The notes beneath the pieces are model-generated. The model saw only the letters and a program-made list of their open reading frames with translations. It searched no databases and had not been told where the DNA came from. 64,000 nt of DNA from Variovorax sp. CF079 (GTDB lineage: Bacteria; Pseudomonadota; Gammaproteobacteria; Burkholderiales; Burkholderiaceae_C): assembly GCF_900101545.1 (NCBI RefSeq), contig NZ_FMZU01000020.1, positions 1 to 64,000 on the forward strand, written 5' to 3'. Made by a program: the position numbers and the translations under genes. Shown here one piece after another: positions 8,053-17,028 of this stretch; position 1 is the stretch's first letter, and each line of letters begins with the position of its first letter.

Positions 8053-9960
8053 TCAAAGCTTGTGTTGGATGTCGGCGGCGATCTTTTGGGAGAACGCCTC
8101 CACCGACATGGCACCGAGATCAAGATTGCCCCGGGCGCGCACTGCGACGGCACCTGCTTCCTTCTCCTTGTCGCCCACGACGAGGATGTAGGGAAGCTTT
8201 TGCAACGAATGCTTCCGTATTTTATACGTAATCTTCTCGTTGTGCAGATCGAGCAAAACTCTAAGCCCTTGATTTTGCAGCGATTTCGCAACTTGAGATG
8301 CGTAATCCGCCTGTCCTTCGCTGATATTGAGCACCGCGACCTGCACCGGCGCCAGCCAAGCGGGCAGTGCGCCGGCGTGATGTTCGATCAACATGCCGAT
8401 GAATCGCTCGAGGCTGCCGACGATCGCGCGGTGCAGCATGACCGGATGTGCGCGGCCGCTGGACTCGGTGACGTACTCTGCGTCCAGGCGCTCGGCCATG
8501 TTGAAGTCCACCTGCATCGTGCCGCACTGCCACTGGCGGCCGATGGCGTCTCGCAGCGTGTATTCGATCTTCGGCCCGTAGAAGGCGCCTTCGCCGGGCG
8601 AGATGACGAATTCCACACCCGATCGGCGCAGTGCCTCCATCAGCGCATGCTCGGCCTTGTCCCAGAGTTCGTCGGCGCCGATGCGGTTATCGGGCCGTGT
8701 TGCCACCTTGTAGAGGATCTCGGTGAAGCCGAAATCGGCATAGACCTTGAGCAATTGCCCCGTGTAGGCCACGCATTCCTCGAGGATCTGGTCTTCGGTG
8801 CAGAAGATGTGGCCGTCGTCCTGCGTGAATCCGCGCACCCGCATGATCCCGTGCAAGCCGCCCGAGGGCTCGTTGCGGTGGCACTGGCCGAATTCGCCGT
8901 AGCGCAACGGCAGGTCGCGGTAGCTGCGCAGATCGGACTTGAAGATCAGCACATGGCCCGGGCAGTTCATCGGCTTGAGTGCGTAGTCGCGCTTTTCCGA
9001 CTCCGTCGTGAACATGTTTTCGCGGTAGTTCTGCCAGTGGCCCGTTTTTTCCCACAGGCTCTTGTCGAGGATCTGCGGGCCTTTGACTTCCTGGTAGCCC
9101 GTGTCGCGGTAAACACGGCGCATGTACTGCTCGACCTGCTGCCAGATCGCCCAGCCCTTGGGATGCCAGAACACCACGCCGGGCGCCACCTCGTCGATGT
9201 GGAACAGATCGAGCTCCTTGCCCAGCCGGCGATGGTCGCGCTTCTCGGCCTCCTCGATGCGCTGGACGTACTGGTCCAACTGCTTCTTGTCGGCCCAGGC
9301 CGTGCCGTAGATGCGCTGCAGCTGCTCGTTCTTCGCATCACCGCGCCAGTAGGCGCCGGCCAGCTTCGTGAGCTTGAAGACCTTGAGGAAGCGAGTGTTC
9401 GGCACGTGCGGGCCGCGGCACATGTCGACGTACTCCTGGTGGTAGTACAGGCCCATCGCCTTTTCGTCGGGCATGTCTTCCACCAGCCGCAGCTTGTAGT
9501 CCTCGCCGCGGGACTTGAACACCTCGATGACCTCGTCGCGCGGCGTCATCTTCTTGACCACGTCGTAGTCCCGCGCGATCAGCTCGCGCATGCGCGCCTC
9601 GATCGCCTCCATGTCCTCGGGCGTGAAAGGGCGCTCGTAGGCGATGTCGTAGTAGAAGCCCTCCTCGATCACCGGACCGATCACCATCTTCGCCGTCGGG
9701 TAGAGCTGCTTCACTGCATGGCCGACCAGGTGGGCCGTCGAGTGGCGGATGATCTCCAGGCCCTCGTCGTCCTTGGGCGTGATGATCTGCAGCTTCGCGT
9801 CATGCTCGATCAGGTCGCTGGCATCGACCAGCTGGCCGTCGACCTTGCCGGCCACGGTCATTTTCGCGAGGCCGGGGCCGATGGACTTGGCAACGTCGGC
9901 CACCGAAACCGGGCCGGGAAACTCGCGGCGCGAGTTGTCGGGGAGAGTGATCTGGATCAT
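8053..9960 (-). CDS. thrS: Threonyl-tRNA synthetase
   Basis: 635 aa, normal length. Domains: TGS (1-61), the editing/second additional domain (about 170-220), class II catalytic core (about 245-530, with MNCPGH, and [15 protein letters not shown]), and the C-terminal anticodon-binding domain (about 540-635). The ATG at 9960 (MIQITLPD) is chosen over an upstream in-frame ATG because it matches the family start and has GAGG 10 nt upstream. A terminator-like hairpin lies just 20-50 nt before this start, so expression probably depends on readthrough. Confidence 0.97.
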   Translation of the reverse strand: MIQITLPDNSRREFPGPVSVADVAKSIGPGLAKMTVAGKVDGQLVDASDLIEHDAKLQIITPKDDEGLEIIRHSTAHLVGHAVKQLYPTAKMVIGPVIEEGFYYDIAYERPFTPEDMEAIEARMRELIARDYDVVKKMTPRDEVIEVFKSRGEDYKLRLVEDMPDEKAMGLYYHQEYVDMCRGPHVPNTRFLKVFKLTKLAGAYWRGDAKNEQLQRIYGTAWADKKQLDQYVQRIEEAEKRDHRRLGKELDLFHIDEVAPGVVFWHPKGWAIWQQVEQYMRRVYRDTGYQEVKGPQILDKSLWEKTGHWQNYRENMFTTESEKRDYALKPMNCPGHVLIFKSDLRSYRDLPLRYGEFGQCHRNEPSGGLHGIMRVRGFTQDDGHIFCTEDQILEECVAYTGQLLKVYADFGFTEILYKVATRPDNRIGADELWDKAEHALMEALRRSGVEFVISPGEGAFYGPKIEYTLRDAIGRQWQCGTMQVDFNMAERLDAEYVTESSGRAHPVMLHRAIVGSLERFIGMLIEHHAGALPAWLAPVQVAVLNISEGQADYASQVAKSLQNQGLRVLLDLHNEKITYKIRKHSLQKLPYILVVGDKEKEAGAVAVRARGNLDLGAMSVEAFSQKIAADIQHKL

Positions 9961-9980
9961 GGGAAGAAAACCTCGGCGAG

Positions 9981-10012
9981 AAAACAAAAAAGCGCGGTCT
10001 GGGACCGCGCTT
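9981..10012 (-). terminator. Intrinsic terminator in the thrS leader (candidate attenuator)
   Basis: On the minus strand AGCGCGGTC (10003-10011) pairs with GACCGCGCT (9991-9999), 3-nt loop, followed by TTTTTTGTTTT. It ends about 20 nt before the thrS ATG, too close for a separate thrS promoter downstream of it. An upstream TCCGCGC (10046-10052), right after the leader-peptide stop, could pair with the GCGCGG arm as an antiterminator; a small hairpin (10028-10043) lies between. Confidence 0.75.
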
Positions 10013-10052
10013 GGCTGTGGTTTGAGTGCTGGATGCTTCCAGCGTGCGCGGA

Positions 10053-10115
10053 CTACCGGCCTCTTCCTTCAAGGAAAAGACCGCTCATTGCTTGCGGTGT
10101 AGTTCGCGGTGTCAT
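10053..10115 (-). CDS. Candidate thrS leader peptide
   Basis: A 20-codon frame beginning ATG ACA CCG CGA ACT ACA encodes MTPRTTPQ..., with three threonines in the first six residues, and stops at TAG (10053-10055). AAAGG lies about 10 nt upstream. It sits between a possible -10 (TAGAAT, 10164-10169) and the terminator before thrS. A ribosome stalled on the threonine codons would leave TCCGCGC free to disrupt the terminator; one that reaches the stop would cover it. Predicted only; no homolog evidence is available here. Confidence 0.4.
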   Translation of the reverse strand: MTPRTTPQAMSGLFLEGRGR

Positions 10116-10181
10116 AACCAGGGTGCCTTTCTCGCTCTTGTTGCTGCTGAGACGGAGCTGCCGATTCTATCCGCAGCCCGC

Positions 10182-10493
10182 TCAGGACGCGGGCGCTGCA
10201 TTCTTGAGACCCAGCACCTCGATCGGCTCGATGGCCGGCGGTTTGGCGAACAGCTCTGGCGCCTTGGCCATCAAGGCCTGGGCGATCGGGCCGTTCAGAT
10301 GCGCCTGGCGACCGGCCTCGTCCTCGAACGCGTCGAAGACACCGAAGGTGGTGGGCGAAATGCGCAGGGCGAACCAAATCGGCGTGGTCTTCTCGTCGCG
10401 CGCCATGGAAAGCCCCGCTTCGAGAAACTGCTGGACCTCGGCTTCCTTGCCCGGCTTGGCTTCGAGGCGGGCGAACAATGCGAACTTGATCAT
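10182..10493 (-). CDS. Antibiotic biosynthesis monooxygenase (ABM) fold protein
   Basis: 103 aa. The pattern MIKFALFARLEAKPGKEAEV, FLEAG and FGVFDAFEDEAGRQAHLNG is that of small dimeric ferredoxin-like ABM-domain proteins, often quinol or aromatic monooxygenases or stress proteins. Substrate cannot be inferred. GGAG lies 6 nt before the ATG. It is divergent from the GlxA-type regulator, which may control it. Confidence 0.8.
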   Translation of the reverse strand: MIKFALFARLEAKPGKEAEVQQFLEAGLSMARDEKTTPIWFALRISPTTFGVFDAFEDEAGRQAHLNGPIAQALMAKAPELFAKPPAIEPIEVLGLKNAAPAS

Positions 10494-10607
10494 GAAGGTC
10501 TCCGGTGGACACGGAAGCGCGGGATTGCGCGTCCATGGTGGTGACTCTAGGCATGCCGCGGCATAGGACCTATTGGCATTTTTGACATCTTTGATATGGT
10601 TGTTGCC

Positions 10608-11570
10608 ATGAAGGTCAACATCCTCGCACTCGACGGCGTGTTCGACACCGGCCTGGCCACGGTACTGGACGTGTTCACCACAGCCAACGAACTGGCCGGC
10701 ATGCTCAGTCTGGATGTCACGCCTTTCGAGGCAAAGCTCACCGGCGTGAGAAAGAGGGTCCGCACCTCGCAAGGCCTGAGCGTGCCCGTGGCCTCATCGC
10801 CCGATGCCGGCAAGCCGGACTGGATCGTCGTGCCCGCGATCGGCGAGAAGATGCCCGACGGCCTCCAGTTCGCGCTGCAGCGGCGCGACGTCGCAGAGGC
10901 TGCGGCCTGCCTGCGCGCGCAATCCGGACGAGGTGTCCGCATCGCCGCAGCCTGCATCGGCACCTTCGTGCTGGCCGAGTCGGGGCTGCTCGACCACCAG
11001 CACGCCACGACCACCTGGTGGCTGGCCTCGCTGTTTCGCCAACGCTATCCCTGCGTGAAGCTCGACGAATCGCGCATGCTGGTGAGCTCCGGCGCCTTCG
11101 TCACGGCAGGCGCCGCGCTGAGCCACATCGACATGGCGCTGCTGCTGGTGCGCCAGGCCAGCCCCGAACTCGCGGCGCTGGTGGCGAAATACCTGATCGT
11201 CGACTCGCGGCCTTCACAGTCCGCCTACGTGATCACCGATCACCTGAGCCACTCGGACCCGACCGTGGAGCGCTTCGAACGCTGGGCTCGCGGCAGGCTG
11301 GCAGACGGGTTTTCGCTCGACGAGGCAGCCGCGGCGGCGGGCACCAGCAAACGCACCCTGGCGCGCCGCATGCAGCAGGTGCTCGGCAAGACGCCGCTGT
11401 CCTACTTCCAGGACCTGCGCGTGGAACGCGCCGTGCATCTGCTCAAGACCAGCGACAAGAGCCTGGAACAGATCGCGACGCTGGTGGGCTACGCCGAGGG
11501 CGTGACGCTGCGCGCACTGCTGCGCCAGCGCCTGGGCCGTGGCGTGCGCGAGCTGCGCATGGTCGACTGA
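10608..11570 (+). CDS. GlxA-family transcriptional regulator (DJ-1/PfpI + AraC HTH)
   Basis: 320 aa from ATG 10608 (an in-frame ATG lies at 10596). The N-terminal two thirds is a DJ-1/PfpI amidotransferase-like domain (ACIGTFVLAESGLLD around the nucleophile-elbow cysteine); the C-terminus is an AraC helix-turn-helix pair (SLDEAAAAAGTSKRTLARRM and SLEQIATLVGYAEGVTL). Such proteins are sensors of small metabolites. TTGGCA (10573-10578) and TATGGT (10595-10600), 16 nt apart, could give a nearly leaderless transcript. It is transcribed away from the ABM-fold gene. Confidence 0.87.
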   Translation: MKVNILALDGVFDTGLATVLDVFTTANELAGMLSLDVTPFEAKLTGVRKRVRTSQGLSVPVASSPDAGKPDWIVVPAIGEKMPDGLQFALQRRDVAEAAACLRAQSGRGVRIAAACIGTFVLAESGLLDHQHATTTWWLASLFRQRYPCVKLDESRMLVSSGAFVTAGAALSHIDMALLLVRQASPELAALVAKYLIVDSRPSQSAYVITDHLSHSDPTVERFERWARGRLADGFSLDEAAAAAGTSKRTLARRMQQVLGKTPLSYFQDLRVERAVHLLKTSDKSLEQIATLVGYAEGVTLRALLRQRLGRGVRELRMVD

Positions 11571-11584
11571 GGCGAGACGAAAAA

Positions 11585-11611
11585 AATCCCCGCGGATTGC
11601 TCGCGCGGGGA
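11585..11611 (-). terminator. Terminator after aceA
   Basis: TCCCCGCG (11587-11594) and CGCGGGGA (11604-11611) form an 8-bp GC-rich stem; on the minus strand a T7 run follows. It lies about 24 nt past the aceA stop and also between convergent genes. Confidence 0.85.
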
Positions 11612-11634
11612 CAAAACTCAAGCGCCGATGAAGA

Positions 11635-12954
11635 TCAGTGGAACTGCTCTTCCTCGGTCGAACCGGTGAGCGCCGTCACGCTCGACTTGCCGCCCTGGAT
11701 CACGGTGGTCACTTCATCGAAATAGCCGGTGCCGACTTCCTGCTGGTGCGACACGAAGGTGTAGCCGCGGTCGCGCGCCGCGAACTCGGGCTCCTGCACC
11801 TTCTCGACGTATGCCGACATGCCGCGCTTCACGTAGTCCTGCGCCAGGTCGAACATGTTGAACCACATCGAGTGGATGCCGGCCAGCGTGATGAACTGGT
11901 ACTTGTAGCCCATGGCCCCCAGCTCCTTCTGGAACTTCGCGATGGTCGCGTCGTCGAGGTTCTTCTTCCAGTTGAACGAAGGCGAGCAGTTGTACGCCAG
12001 CATCTTGCCGGGATGCACCTTGTGCACGGCTTCGGCGAACTTGCGTGCGAACTCGAGGTCGGGCGTGCCGGTTTCGCACCACACCAGGTCGGCGTAGTGG
12101 GCGTAGGCGACGGCGCGCGAGATGGCCTGGTCGATGCCCTTCTTGGTCTTGTAGAAGCCTTCGGCGGTGCGCTCGCCCGTGAGGAAGGGCTTGTCGTTCT
12201 CGTCGTAGTCGCTGGTCAGCAGGTCGGCCGCTTCGGCATCGGTGCGGGCGATCACGAGCGTCGGCGTGCCGCAGACGTCGGCAGCCATGCGCGCGGCAAT
12301 CAGCTTCTGCACCGCTTCGGTGGTCGGGACCAGCACCTTGCCGCCCATGTGGCCGCACTTCTTGACCGAAGCGAGCTGGTCTTCGAAGTGCACGCCGCCG
12401 GCGCCGGCCTTGATCATCGCCTTCATCAATTCGAAGCCGTTGAGCACGCCGCCGAAGCCTGCTTCGGCATCGGCCACGATCGGCGCGAAGTAGTCGACAT
12501 AGTCCTTGTCGCCGGGGTTGCCGCCCTTGGACCACTGGATCTCGTCGGCGCGGCGGAAGGTGTTGTTGATGCGCTCGACCACCGTCGGCACCGAGTCCAC
12601 CGGATAGAGCGACTGGTCGGGGTACATCGATGCGTAGCTGTTGTTGTCGGCGGCGACCTGCCAGCCGGACAGATAGATCGCCTTCACGCCCGCCTTGACC
12701 TGCTGCATGGCCTGGCCACCGGTGAGCGCGCCGAGGCAGTTGACGTAGGGCTCGTTGTTCACGAGATCCCAGAGCTTCTCGGCGCCGCGGCGTGCGAGGG
12801 TGTATTCGATCGGGAAGGAACCGCGCAGGCGCACCACGTCGGCTGCGCTGTAGCCGCGCTTGATGCCTTTCCAGCGCGGGTTGGTCGCCCAGTCTTTTTC
12901 GAGGGCGGCGATTTGCTGTTCGCGGCTCAGTTGTTCAGTGATGGTTTGGGGCAT
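11635..12954 (-). CDS. aceA: Isocitrate lyase
   Basis: 439 aa. Cleaves isocitrate to glyoxylate and succinate, the first step of the glyoxylate shunt for growth on C2 compounds and fatty acids. The signature KKCGHMGGK with the catalytic cysteine is present, as are [18 protein letters not shown] and WCETGTPD. The ATG at 12954 is preceded by GGAG at 5 nt; a GTG two codons upstream is less likely. No malate synthase is adjacent. The 216-nt upstream gap holds two inverted repeats that may serve a metabolite-responsive repressor. Confidence 0.96.
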   Translation of the reverse strand: MPQTITEQLSREQQIAALEKDWATNPRWKGIKRGYSAADVVRLRGSFPIEYTLARRGAEKLWDLVNNEPYVNCLGALTGGQAMQQVKAGVKAIYLSGWQVAADNNSYASMYPDQSLYPVDSVPTVVERINNTFRRADEIQWSKGGNPGDKDYVDYFAPIVADAEAGFGGVLNGFELMKAMIKAGAGGVHFEDQLASVKKCGHMGGKVLVPTTEAVQKLIAARMAADVCGTPTLVIARTDAEAADLLTSDYDENDKPFLTGERTAEGFYKTKKGIDQAISRAVAYAHYADLVWCETGTPDLEFARKFAEAVHKVHPGKMLAYNCSPSFNWKKNLDDATIAKFQKELGAMGYKYQFITLAGIHSMWFNMFDLAQDYVKRGMSAYVEKVQEPEFAARDRGYTFVSHQQEVGTGYFDEVTTVIQGGKSSVTALTGSTEEEQFH

Positions 12955-13024
12955 GGTCACTCCGAGGGTTGATTGAGAGGTGGCGCTGCGGCCGTGGACT
13001 TACTGTACGACAAGGCCACACTCT

Positions 13025-13044
13025 TATGTCTTATAGAAGACATA
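13025..13044. promoter_or_regulatory. Inverted repeat upstream of aceA, candidate operator
   Basis: TATGTCTT-N4-AAGACATA, perfect 8-bp arms, lies 71-90 nt before the aceA start. A TATAAG on the minus strand falls within it, so a bound protein could cover the -10. The pattern resembles GntR-type operators; the regulator is not in this window. Confidence 0.55.
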
Positions 13045-13079
13045 TTTTTCACCGTTTAAAATCAACCACTTACGCGATG

Positions 13080-13118
13080 TTTTCTCAATGCGGAATAAAT
13101 TTTCTTGTATTGAGAAAA
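13080..13118. promoter_or_regulatory. Second inverted repeat upstream of aceA
   Basis: TTTTCTCAAT and ATTGAGAAAA form perfect 10-bp arms 19 nt apart in an AT-rich patch of an otherwise GC-rich region. The arm spacing (about 29 nt centre to centre) would place two protein half-sites nearly on one DNA face. It may be an activator or second repressor site for aceA. Confidence 0.5.
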
Positions 13119-13170
13119 AATATTGCGTCGCAGCATGCGCGGATTTCGCGATGCGCAATGAACTCTTCGC

Positions 13171-13590
13171 TCATGAAATCGGGGGCATGTGTGCCAGCCA
13201 GTCGCCGCTCGCGATCACCGGCCTGCCCACGATGCGCTTCGGATGAATCTCGTAGACCAGACACACGAGTTCCTTCGCGCCGGCTTGCACCTTCACTTCG
13301 CGCTTGACGTATTCGCCGCTGTCATCGGGCTTCACTTCTTCGAGCAGATCGAGCTGCGCTTCGAGCGCCGATGCGATCGCGTAGATCTCTCCGACCACCC
13401 GCGCAGTCCCGCCGAGCACGGCGCCCGGATAGCTCCCCAGGTCGTACAGCGTGCCGGCGATGGAGGCATCGGCCACATGCGCGGGCGCCGGCACAAAGCG
13501 TGCGATGTCGTTGCGCCCGCCACGGCGCAAGGTGCCGTAGACGAACACATGGCGGGCCGGGTCTGCAGGCGCTGCGGATTGGGGCATCAT
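13171..13590 (-). CDS. Gamma-glutamylcyclotransferase-like (AIG2/GGCT) protein
   Basis: 139 aa. The start HVFVYGTLRRGGRN is the substrate-binding loop of the GGCT/AIG2 fold, and GEIYAI with the acidic LLEEV segment follows. Members cyclise gamma-glutamyl amines or dipeptides; the exact substrate is unknown. GAGGAG is 9 nt ahead of the first of two tandem ATGs. It is divergent from the EamA exporter with only 32 nt between. Confidence 0.85.
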   Translation of the reverse strand: MMPQSAAPADPARHVFVYGTLRRGGRNDIARFVPAPAHVADASIAGTLYDLGSYPGAVLGGTARVVGEIYAIASALEAQLDLLEEVKPDDSGEYVKREVKVQAGAKELVCLVYEIHPKRIVGRPVIASGDWLAHMPPIS

Positions 13591-13622
13591 CGAATCACTC
13601 CTCGCACAACGCGCCCAGTCTA

Positions 13623-14549
13623 TTGAACACCGCCCTCCCCGCGCCCGGCCGCTTCGTGGCTTACGGTTGCCTGGCCCTGAGCATGTCGCTCGTCGGCAGC
13701 TACGTCGCGCTCTCCAAACCCTTGGTGATCGCCTTCCCTGTGCTGCTGCTCGCCTGGCTGCGCTTCGGCATTGCCGCCTTGGCGATGCCGCACTGGCTGC
13801 GCCGCCCGAGCGACGAACCCGCGATGACGGCGCGCACGCGCGGCCTGGTCTTTCTCGAGTCCTTCCTCGGCAACTTCATGTTCTCGATCTGCATGCTGTT
13901 CGGCGTGAGCCTGACCAGCGCGGTGTCGGCCGGCGTGATCATGGCGTCGATCCCCGCTGTCGTCGCGCTCACAAGCTGGCTGTTTCTGCGCGAGCGCATC
14001 ACGCTGCGCATCTGGATCGCGATCGCTTGCGCGGCGCTGGGCATCGGGCTGCTCGCGTTCGCGCCGGCGCCTGCGCAAACCCATCCGGGCAGCGACGCCT
14101 CCGCACCGCTGCCCTGGCTCGGCAACCTACTGGTCTTCTGCGCGGTGCTCTGCGAGTCCGCGTACGCGGTGATCGGCAAGTCGCTCACCGGGCGGCTCGG
14201 ACCCAAGCGCATCTCTTCGCTGATCAACCTCTGGGGCTTCGTGCTCTCGACGCCGCTGGGCATCTGGTTCGCGCTTCGCTTCGACTTCGGCGCGGTGTCA
14301 CTCGGCCTCTGGGGCCTCCTGATCGTCTATGCGCTGGCCGCGAGCATCTGGACGGTGTGGCTCTGGATGACCGGTTTGAAGGGCGTGCCGGCCTCGCAGG
14401 CCGGCGTGTTCACCGTGATGCTGCCGGTCAGCGCGGCCGTCGTCGGCGTGCTTGTTCTCGGCGAGAGTTTGTCGATGCTGCAGGTCTGCGCATTCGCGCT
14501 CGCGCTGCTCGGCGTGGTGCTCGCCACGTGGCCTTCGCGCCGCTCCTGA
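13623..14549 (+). CDS. EamA/DMT-family transporter
   Basis: About 308 aa with ten hydrophobic segments in two five-helix EamA repeats, an inner-membrane drug/metabolite exporter type. The conserved end of the first repeat (FLRERITLRIWIAIACAALGIGLL) and of the second (LGESLSMLQVCAFALALLGVVL) are clear. No upstream in-frame ATG is plausible; a TTG at 13623 keeps helix 1 (GRFVAYGCLALSMSLVG) complete, while ATG 13683 would trim it. Substrate unknown. Confidence 0.8.
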   Translation: MNTALPAPGRFVAYGCLALSMSLVGSYVALSKPLVIAFPVLLLAWLRFGIAALAMPHWLRRPSDEPAMTARTRGLVFLESFLGNFMFSICMLFGVSLTSAVSAGVIMASIPAVVALTSWLFLRERITLRIWIAIACAALGIGLLAFAPAPAQTHPGSDASAPLPWLGNLLVFCAVLCESAYAVIGKSLTGRLGPKRISSLINLWGFVLSTPLGIWFALRFDFGAVSLGLWGLLIVYALAASIWTVWLWMTGLKGVPASQAGVFTVMLPVSAAVVGVLVLGESLSMLQVCAFALALLGVVLATWPSRRS

Positions 14550-14612
14550 GACAGCTTGCGCGCCGCTCAGAGGGAAAACGAGCGCTTCTCTCCTCTGAAA
14601 AAACAACAGCTC

Positions 14613-14699
14613 CCAATGAAAAAACCGCTTTTTCCCTTGGAAACGCGTTTTTTCTCCTTTAGCATCCGCAATGCCAGTGGAGACACCGCTTTTCATTGG
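14613..14699. promoter_or_regulatory. Upstream region of the SWIB/H1-like gene with separated inverted repeat
   Basis: CCAATGAAAA (14613-14622) and TTTTCATTGG (14690-14699) are perfect 10-bp inverted copies 67 nt apart, in a run-rich A/T patch upstream of the nucleoid-like protein gene. Spacing suggests two separate binding sites more than one hairpin. No known factor can be named. Confidence 0.35.
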
Positions 14700-14732
14700 T
14701 GAAAGTGTCCAATCCAAAAAAGGAAATCAACC

Positions 14733-15149
14733 ATGGCAACTGCAAAGAAGGCTCCGGCCAAGAAAGCTCCTGCGAAGAAGGCCGCTCCGGCCAAGAAGGC
14801 GGCTCCTGCCAAGAAGGCTCCGGCGAAGAAGGCAGCACCCGCAAAGAAGGCCGCTCCCGCCAAGAAGGCTCCTGCGAAGAAGGCAGCTCCCGCCAAGAAG
14901 CGCACCCCCAACGCTGCGTTCATGAAGGCACTGACCCCCAGCCCGGCACTCGCTGCCGTGGTCGGCTCGACGCCTCTGCCGCGCACCGCTGTCGTGAGCA
15001 AGCTGTGGGACTACATCAAGAAGAACAACCTCCAAGACAAGGCCAACAAGCGCAACATCAACGCCGATGCCAAGCTGAAGGAAATCTTCGGCAAGCCGCA
15101 AGTGTCGATGTTCGAGCTCGCCTCGCTGATCGGCAAGCACGTCAAGTGA
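14733..15149 (+). CDS. Histone H1-like lysine/alanine-repeat protein with C-terminal SWIB domain
   Basis: 138 aa. Residues 1-55 are repeats of the AKKAPAKK type, a highly basic tail like bacterial histone H1 homologs that bind DNA without sequence preference. Residues about 65-138 are a SWIB/MDM2 domain (TAVVSKLWDYIKKNNLQD, NINADAKLKEIFG, MFELASLIGKHVK), a fold otherwise known from eukaryotic chromatin remodellers and chlamydiae. A strong AAAGGAAA site lies 6 nt before ATG. It is monocistronic, followed by a terminator. A nucleoid role is inferred. Confidence 0.9.
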   Translation: MATAKKAPAKKAPAKKAAPAKKAAPAKKAPAKKAAPAKKAAPAKKAPAKKAAPAKKRTPNAAFMKALTPSPALAAVVGSTPLPRTAVVSKLWDYIKKNNLQDKANKRNINADAKLKEIFGKPQVSMFELASLIGKHVK

Positions 15150-15180
15150 GCCTCGGGCGCCATCGGTGCCCGAATGAAGA

Positions 15181-15207
15181 AAGCCGGCGCGAGCCGGCTT
15201 TTTTTTT
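15181..15207 (+). terminator. Terminator after the SWIB/H1-like gene
   Basis: AAGCCGGC (15181-15188), GCGA loop, GCCGGCTT (15193-15200), then a run of T. A second GC hairpin (CGGGC...GCCCG, 15154-15172) precedes it. Confidence 0.92.
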
Positions 15208-15210
15208 GCC

Positions 15211-16935
15211 CTACGCGATCGGTCGCGCCTGCGCGGCCTTGGTGATCGACGACAGCGTGCCGCGCGTGGTGATCACCTCGGGGTCCAGCGGGATCTCGAT
15301 CAGCGTCCCCGTATCGGCCGCCAGCGCCCGCAGCAGTGCCGCTTCGAACTGGGCAGTCTCGGTCACACGTTCGGCCGCATAGCCGTAGGCGCGGGCCAGC
15401 GCGCAGAAGTCCGGATTGCGCAAGGCCGTGCCGCTCACCTTCGCCGGGTACTCGCGTTCCTGGTGCATGCGGATGGTGCCGAACATGCCGTTGTTGAGCA
15501 GCACGATGATGCTCTTGCCACCATGCTGCGAAGCGGTGGCGAGTTCCTGGCCGTTCATCAGGAAGTCGCCGTCGCCGGCGATGGTGAAGGCGATGCGCCC
15601 GGTCGCGATGTTGGCTGCAATGCCGGCGGGAACGCCATAGCCCATGGCGCCGCTGGTCGGCGCGAGCTGCGTCTTGTGGCCCTTCACGAGACCGTGGTAG
15701 CGGAAGTAGCGATGCACCCAGCTCGCGAAGTTGCCCGCGCCGTTGGTGATGGCCGCATCCTGCGGCAGGTGCTTCTGCAGCAGGCGGACCACCGCCGCCA
15801 TGTCGACCGCGCCGCGCGGCGTCTCCACCGGCAAGCCGGCGAGAGCCTGAGGCTCGAGGTTCGCCAGGTAGTCCGCGTTGGCCTGCGCGGTCCACGCCTC
15901 CCATGGCAACTCGGCCGGCGCACTCAGCACCTCGAGGCTGCGTGCGGCCGCGCTCATGCCGGCATTGATGGCCAGGTCGGCCTGGTAGACGCGGTTGAGC
16001 TCTTCGGCGCTCGCATGGATGTGCACCAGCGTCTGCTTTGCCTTCGGCGCTTCGAGCAGCGTATAGCCGCCGGTGGTCATCTCACCCAAGCGCGGGCCGA
16101 TCGCGAGGATCAGGTCGCTTTGCTTCACGCGTTCGGCCAGCTTCGGATTGATCGCGATGCCGACGTCGCCGGCATAGAGTGGGTGGTGGTTGTCGAAGGT
16201 GTCCTGGAAGCGGAAGGCATTGGCGACCGGCAGTCTCCAGTTCTCGGCGAAGCGCTGCAGCGCCTGCGCCGCCTGGACGGTCCAGCCGCCGCCGCCGGCG
16301 ATCACCAGCGGGCGTTGGGCCTTCATCAGCAGCTCGCGCAGCGTGCGCAGCGCGCCGGGGTCGCTCCAGGGTTGCACGGCCTCCACGCGGGCCAGCGGTC
16401 GCGCCGAGGTCATGGTGCGCAGCATGTCCTCTGGCAGCACGAGCACCACCGGACCCGGACGGCCGTTCATCGCCGTGGCGAAGGCGCGCGCGATGTACTC
16501 GGGAATGCGGTTCGCATCGTCGATGCGCTCCACGCGCTTGGCAAAACCCTTGGTGCTGGGGCCGAAGAAGCTGCCGTAGTCGACTTCCTGGAAGGCCTCG
16601 CGATCGCGGAAGTCGCTGCCGACATCGCCCACGAAAAGCACCATCGGCGTCGAATCCTGGAATGCGTTGTGCACGCCGATCGAAGCGTTGGTGGCGCCCG
16701 GGCCGCGGGTGACGAAGCAGATGCCCGGCCGGCCCGTGAGCTTGCCGTGCGCCTCGGCCATGAAGGCGGCCCCGCCCTCCTGGCGATTGACGATGAAGCG
16801 GATGCGCTCGCCGTAGGCATGGAAGCCGTCGAGCGCCGCCAGAAAACTCTCGCCCGGGACGCCGAAAGCCAGCTCCACGCCTTGCTCGACCAGGCACTCG
16901 ACGATCAAATGGCCTGCGGGTTGCGATGAACTCAT
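15211..16935 (-). CDS. Acetolactate synthase-like thiamine pyrophosphate enzyme
   Basis: 574 aa. Three-domain TPP enzyme of the acetolactate synthase/benzoylformate decarboxylase type: the N-terminal pyrimidine-binding domain with the activating glutamate (NRQEGGAAF, E53), a central domain, and a C-terminal pyrophosphate domain with GDGDF...NNGMF. No regulatory subunit is adjacent, so a catabolic 2-keto acid lyase or carboligase is more likely than branched-chain synthesis. It is divergent from a TetR gene whose start region holds an operator-like palindrome, and so probably belongs to the same regulon as the catabolic genes at 17775-29651. Confidence 0.85.
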   Translation of the reverse strand: MSSSQPAGHLIVECLVEQGVELAFGVPGESFLAALDGFHAYGERIRFIVNRQEGGAAFMAEAHGKLTGRPGICFVTRGPGATNASIGVHNAFQDSTPMVLFVGDVGSDFRDREAFQEVDYGSFFGPSTKGFAKRVERIDDANRIPEYIARAFATAMNGRPGPVVLVLPEDMLRTMTSARPLARVEAVQPWSDPGALRTLRELLMKAQRPLVIAGGGGWTVQAAQALQRFAENWRLPVANAFRFQDTFDNHHPLYAGDVGIAINPKLAERVKQSDLILAIGPRLGEMTTGGYTLLEAPKAKQTLVHIHASAEELNRVYQADLAINAGMSAAARSLEVLSAPAELPWEAWTAQANADYLANLEPQALAGLPVETPRGAVDMAAVVRLLQKHLPQDAAITNGAGNFASWVHRYFRYHGLVKGHKTQLAPTSGAMGYGVPAGIAANIATGRIAFTIAGDGDFLMNGQELATASQHGGKSIIVLLNNGMFGTIRMHQEREYPAKVSGTALRNPDFCALARAYGYAAERVTETAQFEAALLRALAADTGTLIEIPLDPEVITTRGTLSSITKAAQARPIA

Positions 16936-17000
16936 GGACGTGATGCCTCTGTTGCAATATCGGTGCGCGGATTATCTGCGCGCCCCGAAACCTCTTGCCT

Positions 17001-17022
17001 TAATTCACCAATTGGTTAAATT
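17001..17022. promoter_or_regulatory. Candidate TetR operator, site 1
   Basis: TAATTCACCAATTGGTTAAA lies 7 nt before the tetR start in the TPP-enzyme/tetR divergent region. It matches the site at 17736-17756 at TAATTCAC, TTGGT and the AA following one base, suggesting one regulator controls itself, the TPP enzyme and the downstream operon. Confidence 0.6.
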
Positions 17023-17028
17023 CCGCCC

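Noticed and set aside
8062-10566. Long plus-strand frame opposite thrS
   Set aside because: Same GC-driven shadow effect; no start signal and overlaps a well-supported synthetase.
14733-14900. Short tandem repeats that could suggest a CRISPR or satellite
   Set aside because: They are codons for AKKAPAKK-type repeats in a real gene with a good ribosome binding site; no spacers.
15211-16935. Biosynthetic acetolactate synthase (IlvB)
   Set aside because: No small regulatory subunit or ilvC next to it, and its regulator and neighbours are catabolic.
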